Assembly: GCA_012798535.1 (NCBI GenBank)
Contig: JAAZMZ010000031.1
Coordinates: forward strand, 1-49,113
Direction: 5' to 3'
Length of the DNA stretch: 49,113 nucleotides
Source: Leptolinea sp.
Lineage (GTDB): Bacteria; Chloroflexota; Anaerolineae; Anaerolineales; Anaerolineaceae
The position numbers and the translations under genes were made by a program. The notes under the pieces are model-generated. The model made no database searches. It was given only the letters and a program-made list of their open reading frames with translations, and was not told the DNA's origin. Numbering within the stretch: position 1 is the stretch's first letter; each line of letters opens with the position of its first letter. Below, in pieces: positions 44,743-49,113 of the stretch.

Positions 44743-45702
44743 TTACTCGGATGAGGTACCCAGAATCTTCTCGATCTTTTCCAGCACATCATCCGTCATT
44801 TTATCGATCATGTCTCCTGCGTCCAGGTTCTCATCCAGTTGTTCGAGATGTGTCGCGCCGGTGATCACTGAACTGACATCCTTGCGGCGTAATATCCAGG
44901 CTATGGATAACTGCGCCGTGGTCATTCCTATCTGGTCGGCAAGATTCGTCAATTGGCGCACTTTGTTGATATTCTCGGGGGTAATATTGTCGCGAATCCA
45001 GGCCATATCCTCCAAACTTGCACGCGAGCCTGCCGGGATGCCTTCGTTGTATTTCCCGGTGAGGATGCCGAAGAACAACGGGCTGTAGGTCGTAAGGCCC
45101 AGCCCGAAATCTTTGCAAAGCGGTGCCAGTTCCCACTCCACACGGCGTCGGCGAAACATGTTGTATTGAGGTTGTTCCATGGATGGCGGAATCAGCCAGT
45201 ACTGTCGGGCGATGCCATACGCCTGGGCGGCCTGGCCGGCTTCCCACTCCGACGTTCCCCAGTAGAGGACTTTTCCCCGATGCACCAGATCATCCATGGT
45301 GCGTACCACCTCTTCGATCGAGGTATCCGGATCATATCGGTGGCAGAAATACAGATCCACATATTCGGTGCCAAGTCGTTTGAGAGAAGCATCCAGTGAT
45401 TCGGTGATGTGCTTCCGGGAAAGTCCGCGGCCGTTTGGACCGTTGGATGTCGGGTAAAACACCTTGGAAGAAAGAATCAAATCCTCGCGCGGTAAATTCT
45501 TAATTGCTTTTCCCAGCACCACTTCCGCTTTTCCACCGGCATACATATCCGCGCAATCGAAGAAATTGACTCCCTGGTCATAGGCCGCCCTCACCAGGTC
45601 GATGGCCATCTCTTCTTTAATTTGTGATCCAAAGGTTATCCATGAACCCAACGATATTTCACTGATCTTAATTCCGGTATGTCCAAGCCTGCGATAGTGC
45701 AT
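44743..45702 (-). CDS. Aldo/keto reductase
   Basis: This 319-residue NADPH-dependent oxidoreductase has the (βα)8-barrel motifs of the Kvβ/YghZ-like branch: FFDCADMYAGGKAE (catalytic Asp and Tyr), LSSKVFYP (Lys), LYFCHRYDPDT (His), YWGTSEWEAGQAA and VSSVITGATHLEQLDENL near the cofactor-binding end. The substrate is unknown. AGGAG precedes the ATG. It starts 17 bp after the KamA-family gene on the same strand, so the two are probably one operon. Confidence 0.92.
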   Translation of the reverse strand: MHYRRLGHTGIKISEISLGSWITFGSQIKEEMAIDLVRAAYDQGVNFFDCADMYAGGKAEVVLGKAIKNLPREDLILSSKVFYPTSNGPNGRGLSRKHITESLDASLKRLGTEYVDLYFCHRYDPDTSIEEVVRTMDDLVHRGKVLYWGTSEWEAGQAAQAYGIARQYWLIPPSMEQPQYNMFRRRRVEWELAPLCKDFGLGLTTYSPLFFGILTGKYNEGIPAGSRASLEDMAWIRDNITPENINKVRQLTNLADQIGMTTAQLSIAWILRRKDVSSVITGATHLEQLDENLDAGDMIDKMTDDVLEKIEKILGTSSE

Positions 45703-45719
45703 AACCGCTCCTGAATGGA

Positions 45720-47060
45720 TTATGGTTCTTCATTTCCTGAACCGATGCCAAGGGGTTTCCATTTGTCACTGTCAGCTCTCAGCCGGTGTTGACCGCCGCC
45801 CCGATTATGCAGCAGATCAAAACCCTCCGGTTTGATGAACATCTCGTCGCTATCCAGCAAGCCGCTTACCCCCTGCTGTCCGGGTTCCAGCCGCTTTGAC
45901 TGGCAGAATTTGCAGGTTTTGGGATCATGCGGTGTGTAATTCACCGGTTCCTCGTAGGTGGTGATATAGCCTTCATAGTTACGCAGCACGATCTTGTGGT
46001 CAGACATGCTGACCATGTAATTCGGCCCAACCGGGATTTTACCGCCACCCCCGGGTGCATCGACCACAAAGGTAGGCACGGCAAATCCTGATGTGTGCCC
46101 GCGCAGGGCTTCCAGAATCTCAAAACCTTTGGCGACCGGAGTGCGGAAATGCCCGGCACCTTCCACCAGGTCGCATTGATAGAGATAGTACGGACGCACC
46201 CGCATGCGCACCAGATCCTGCACCAGCTTCTTCTGGATATGCGGGCAGTCGTTCACCCCGGCCAGTAGCACCGACTGGTTACCCAGCGGGATACCTGCCC
46301 GCAAGAGCCGGTCGCAGGCTTCTGCCAGTTCGGCGGTGATTTCATTCGGGTGATTGACATGAATATTCATCCATAAGGGGTGGTATTTCTGTAGCATGTC
46401 TGTCAATTCTGTGGTCACCCGCTGCGGCATAAAAACGGGTACACGGCTGCCGATGCGCACAATTTCAATATGTGGAATTTCACGCAGCTTTGCCAGCAAT
46501 TCTTCCAGTATCTTCGGCGCCATGGTCAGCGGATCGCCTCCCGAAAGCAGGACATCGCGGATCTGCGGTGTGTTACGTAAGTAATCCAATTGCAGTTCAA
46601 ATTCTGCCCGCGAGAAGGTGGCGTTTGGATCACCCACGATGCGTGAGCGGGTACAATACCGGCAATATGAGGCACACTGGGTGGTCACCAGCATAAGAGC
46701 CCGATCCGGGTAGCGGTGCACCAGTCCCGGCACGGGGGAATGCCGGTCTTCTGCCAGTGAATCTTCCATCATCCCGGTGAACGGCAGTATCTCACCTGCT
46801 GTGGGGATTACCTGTCTGCGGATCGGATCTTCCGGATCATCCGGATTGATCAATGATGCAAAATACGGGGTGATATCTACGCGAAACAGGTTGGACGTGG
46901 AGAGTGCTTTCCTTTCACTGTCGGTAAGAGGAAAGACTCTTTCAAAATCCTCAGCAGAATTCAGACGGTGGCTCAATTGCCAGCGCCAGTCATTCCATTT
47001 TTCAGCAGGAACATCATTAAAAACAGGGGCGCGTCGAGACGGGAAAGAGACTGGAGACAT
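45720..47060 (-). CDS. KamA-family radical SAM protein (lysine 2,3-aminomutase-like)
   Basis: This 446-residue protein has the radical SAM motif CASYCRYC, the KamA-type N-terminal region (WNDWRWQLSHRL), RIGSRVPVFMPQRVT, and the PLP-lysine segment VVDAPGGGGKIPVGPNY. It is of full length for lysine or glutamate 2,3-aminomutases and related enzymes. The C-terminus has a CKFCQS motif. The family makes β-amino acids, for example Nε-acetyl-β-lysine as osmolyte or the EF-P β-lysine, but no acetyltransferase (AblB) or EpmA gene is nearby. The ATG at 47060 has AAGGA upstream and follows a promoter; a TTG at 47096 overlaps the -10 box. Confidence 0.88.
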   Translation of the reverse strand: MSPVSFPSRRAPVFNDVPAEKWNDWRWQLSHRLNSAEDFERVFPLTDSERKALSTSNLFRVDITPYFASLINPDDPEDPIRRQVIPTAGEILPFTGMMEDSLAEDRHSPVPGLVHRYPDRALMLVTTQCASYCRYCTRSRIVGDPNATFSRAEFELQLDYLRNTPQIRDVLLSGGDPLTMAPKILEELLAKLREIPHIEIVRIGSRVPVFMPQRVTTELTDMLQKYHPLWMNIHVNHPNEITAELAEACDRLLRAGIPLGNQSVLLAGVNDCPHIQKKLVQDLVRMRVRPYYLYQCDLVEGAGHFRTPVAKGFEILEALRGHTSGFAVPTFVVDAPGGGGKIPVGPNYMVSMSDHKIVLRNYEGYITTYEEPVNYTPHDPKTCKFCQSKRLEPGQQGVSGLLDSDEMFIKPEGFDLLHNRGGGQHRLRADSDKWKPLGIGSGNEEP

Positions 47061-47095
47061 GCGAATAATCCTTTTTTTCGAGAAGGCTGAATCCA

Positions 47096-47123
47096 ATTAT
47101 ATGGAAAAAGATAGCCCGGTCAA
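47096..47123 (-). promoter_or_regulatory. Promoter of the KamA-AKR operon
   Basis: On the reverse strand TTGACC (47118-47123) and TATAAT (47096-47101) are spaced 16 bp. Transcription would start near 47089, 29 bp before the ATG. Confidence 0.72.
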
Positions 47124-47156
47124 ACCACTTATCAGGATAACAGAGGGCGTCACAGA

Positions 47157-47207
47157 TTAAACATTACTTAACACACTGTTAACCTTTTATTAACATTGTT
47201 ATATAAT
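47157..47207 (+). promoter_or_regulatory. PhoP-box-like promoter of the DUF47-PiT operon
   Basis: Four half-sites TTAAAC (47157), TTAACA (47168), TTAACC (47179) and TTAACA (47190) repeat exactly every 11 bp, followed by TATAAT (47202-47207). The third half-site lies 17 bp upstream of the -10 and doubles as the -35. The pattern matches the TTAACA-N5-TTAACA PhoP box known from Bacillus. The operon transports phosphate, which fits. Confidence 0.7.
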
Positions 47208-47256
47208 CAAAACTTGATGTGCCATCAGACCAGTACCGGTATTCCAGAGGATTCTC

Positions 47257-47883
47257 TTGAATTTCACTTTTCTTCCCGCTGAAGTTAAGTTTTATGAGTA
47301 TCTGCAGCAAGCCAGCGAAATTTTACTTGAAGGCGCTCTGGCATTACAGTATATGCTAGACCATATGGATGAGGCGGAGGACCTGGCATTAAAAATCTCA
47401 GATATTGAGCACAAAGGGGATCAGGTTGTTCATGAAGTCACCAACCTTTTACCGCGTACACTGATCACCCCCATTGATTCCGATGATATACAGCGTCTGG
47501 TGAATACCGTGGATGACGCTCTGGATGCCGTGAATGCCTCGGCACAGCGTTTACTGGTGTATAAGGTAAAGAAACCGTCATCCACGGCCCAAACCCTCAC
47601 CCGGTTGATCGTGGAATGTTCCAAAGAGTTGACCTTTGCCTTCAAAATCATGCCAGATAAAAAGAATTACGCAAAAGTCCGTGAACATATTGTGCGCATC
47701 AATACACTTGAAAACGAGGGCGATATTGCCTGCTACGCGGGTTTAAAAGAACTGGTTGCCGAAAAAGACGAAATTTTTAATCTGATCCGCTGGAAAGAGA
47801 TTTACGAATTATTGGAATCCACCACCGACCGGATCGAAGACACCGGAGATGTCATTCAAAAAGTGATCATCGCCAATGCTTGA
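47257..47883 (+). CDS. DUF47 (PhoU-like) family protein
   Basis: This 208-residue all-helical protein belongs to the DUF47/PhoU-like family (Pit accessory protein). It has EILLEGALALQYMLD and repeated PhoU-type segments ISDIEHKGDQVVHEVTNLL and INTLENEGDIACYAGLKELV, and a conserved TDRIEDTGDVIQ end. Such proteins bind metal and regulate a PiT-type phosphate transporter. The start is TTG, with CAGAGG 6 bp upstream. It overlaps the transporter gene by 8 bp, a standard arrangement. Confidence 0.92.
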   Translation: MNFTFLPAEVKFYEYLQQASEILLEGALALQYMLDHMDEAEDLALKISDIEHKGDQVVHEVTNLLPRTLITPIDSDDIQRLVNTVDDALDAVNASAQRLLVYKVKKPSSTAQTLTRLIVECSKELTFAFKIMPDKKNYAKVREHIVRINTLENEGDIACYAGLKELVAEKDEIFNLIRWKEIYELLESTTDRIEDTGDVIQKVIIANA

Positions 47884-48907
47884 TCCCAATCTGATTCTGA
47901 TCATTATCATCATCGTTCTTGCACTGGGATTCGACTTTGTAAACGGATTCCACGACGCGGCCAACTCGATTGCCACGGTCGTCTCGACCCGGGTATTAAC
48001 CCCGCTTCAAGGAGTTGCCTGGGCGGCAATCTTCAACTTCATTGCCGCCTTCACCTTCGGCACAGCAGTGGCCAAAACTATGGGCAGCGGGATGATCGAT
48101 GTCAATCAGGTGGATAATTATGTGATTTTCGCCGGGCTGATCGGCGCCATCGTCTGGGACCTGATCACCTGGCAAATCGGTTTACCCACCAGTTCATCCC
48201 ACGCACTCATCGGCGGGTATGCCGGCGCAGCCATCCTAAAAGCCGGCTTCGGTGTGCTGGTTCCTTCCGGTTGGATCAAAACCTGCGCTTTCATTTTGAT
48301 AGCTCCCCTGCTCGGATGGACACTTGGTACGATAAATATGACTGCTCTCTACTGGTTATTCCGGAAAAAGAATCCCGCCGATGTGGACCATATTTTTCGG
48401 AAAGGGCAATTATTTTCCGCCGGTGTTTATAGCCTTAGTCACGGAACAAATGACGCTCAAAAAACGATGGGGATCATTGCTGGCGTCCTGTTTACCGTTC
48501 CGACTTATCGCAGCCTGGTATCAGATGCCAGCGGTCACCTGACCATTCCTTTCTGGATTGTGATGATGGCACATGCCGCCATCGCGCTGGGAACATTATC
48601 GGGGGGATGGCGCATCGTTCATACGGTTGGCAGCCGGATCACCAAGTTGAAACCCATCGGGGGTTTCGCGGCCGAGACCGCGGGCGCATTGACCATCATC
48701 ACCTCATCCATTCTGGGTATTCCGGTTTCGACCACGCACACCATCACCGGTGCGATTGTCGGTGTCGGTGCGGTACGCAGTAAACGTGCGGTGCGCTGGT
48801 CTGTGGCCGGGCGGATTGTGTGGGCCTGGATACTGACCATCCCGGCAGCGGGTATTGTAGCCATGCTCGCTTATGAAGTGATCATGTTTTGTATCTGCCT
48901 GTTTTAA
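47876..48907 (+). CDS. PiT-family inorganic phosphate transporter
   Basis: This 343-residue membrane protein has about ten hydrophobic segments and the two PiT signature repeats: FDFVNGFHDAANSIATVVSTRVL near the N-terminus and AETAGALTIITSSILGIPVSTTHTITGAIVGVG in the second half. The motif GTNDAQKTMGII is also present. It imports phosphate, probably as a metal-phosphate complex, with H+ or Na+. It is paired with the DUF47 gene and, from the upstream half-sites, probably controlled by phosphate. Confidence 0.94.
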   Translation: MLDPNLILIIIIIVLALGFDFVNGFHDAANSIATVVSTRVLTPLQGVAWAAIFNFIAAFTFGTAVAKTMGSGMIDVNQVDNYVIFAGLIGAIVWDLITWQIGLPTSSSHALIGGYAGAAILKAGFGVLVPSGWIKTCAFILIAPLLGWTLGTINMTALYWLFRKKNPADVDHIFRKGQLFSAGVYSLSHGTNDAQKTMGIIAGVLFTVPTYRSLVSDASGHLTIPFWIVMMAHAAIALGTLSGGWRIVHTVGSRITKLKPIGGFAAETAGALTIITSSILGIPVSTTHTITGAIVGVGAVRSKRAVRWSVAGRIVWAWILTIPAAGIVAMLAYEVIMFCICLF

Positions 48908-48927
48908 AACGACGATTGGTTTCATGT

Positions 48928-48954
48928 TTGACAACTGTTCATCCCTGTGATAAT
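48928..48954 (+). promoter_or_regulatory. Promoter near the right edge
   Basis: A perfect TTGACA (48928-48933) and TGTGATAAT (extended -10, GATAAT at 48949-48954) with 15 bp spacing, or TAATAT at 17 bp. Transcription would start near 48961, a few bases before the short frame at 48968. Confidence 0.55.
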
Positions 48955-48967
48955 ATTTTGTCCGTTA

Positions 48968-49042
48968 TGCCTACCCAAATTTACGCCCATTTGCATTATC
49001 ATCGAATTCACACCCTCGAATTCCTCCGGCGGGCGTTTTAGC
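48968..49042 (+). CDS. Possible leader peptide (24 aa) with four His codons
   Basis: The frame reads MPTQIYAHLHYHRIHTLEFL and four more residues; four of eight consecutive residues (HLHYHRIH) are His. It starts about 7 nt after the predicted transcription start, lacks a ribosome-binding site and ends 35 bp before a terminator, like an attenuation leader. It may equally be chance. The downstream gene lies outside the window. Confidence 0.3.
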
Positions 49043-49076
49043 GCGTATTTGTACCAAAAAACTCCAATCTCCCAGA

Positions 49077-49100
49077 CCCCCGGAAAACCGGGGGCTTTTC
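49077..49100 (+). terminator. Rho-independent terminator at the right edge
   Basis: The stem CCCCCGG / CCGGGGG with an AAAA loop is followed by CTTTTC. It ends the DUF47-PiT unit or acts as an attenuator for the next gene. CCGGCGGG at 49026-49033 could pair with its left arm as an alternative structure. Confidence 0.85.
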
Positions 49101-49113
49101 TTATGTAATATGG

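Overview
The window looks like a chromosomal segment of an anaerobic member of the Chloroflexota, probably Anaerolineae. This is an inference from gene content: several LiaF/PspC-like membrane proteins, a soluble NuoEFG-like module joined to NfnAB, a ParB-like/DUF4032-like protein, paired M16 peptidases, a T-box upstream of pheST and an unusually long SecA. No rRNA or tRNA gene was seen. Most genes are intact, and rho-independent terminators separate the transcription units cleanly.

Left part (1-8.6 kb): a lone dihydrolipoamide dehydrogenase, a 1345-residue SecA with large insertions, a four-domain ribosomal protein S1, an M19 dipeptidase and a small membrane protein. From 8.9 to 15.6 kb runs a tightly overlapping five-gene operon (NuoE-like, NuoF-like, NuoG-like, NfnA, NfnB). 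It has no hydrogenase and no membrane complex I subunits, and is best read as a soluble, probably electron-bifurcating transhydrogenase that links NADH, NADPH and ferredoxin. This is the strongest candidate in the window for a little-described system. From 15.7 to 20.2 kb lie an M16 peptidase pair, AcpS, a metallophosphoesterase and a ParB-like protein.

Middle part (20.2-34.9 kb): frr-uppS-cdsA, a reverse-strand SIMPL lipoprotein, a four-gene LiaF/PspC-like envelope cluster, cysK-cysE behind a long structured leader, a CAP-LysM surface protein, moaB, a CBS protein, surE, an HD hydrolase, and rpsB-tsf-pyrH. The rpsB gene has a structured leader.

Accessory island (34.9-36.5 kb): three copies of a perfect 28-bp palindrome. 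Two flank a REP-associated tyrosine transposase (RAYT). Two flank an AT-rich segment with a small putative zinc-ribbon gene behind a near-consensus promoter.

Right part (36.5-49.1 kb): a phenylalanine T-box with pheST, a glycosyltransferase-like membrane protein, a cupin, a DeoR-type regulator divergent from an MFS transporter with 10-bp-phased repeats between them, a KamA-family radical SAM enzyme with an aldo/keto reductase, and a DUF47-PiT phosphate transport pair behind four 11-bp-phased TTAACA-like half-sites that resemble a Gram-positive PhoP box. The right edge holds a promoter, a short His-containing reading frame and a terminator, possibly an attenuation leader. Several genes have a -10 box so close to the start codon that their mRNAs would be leaderless or nearly so.
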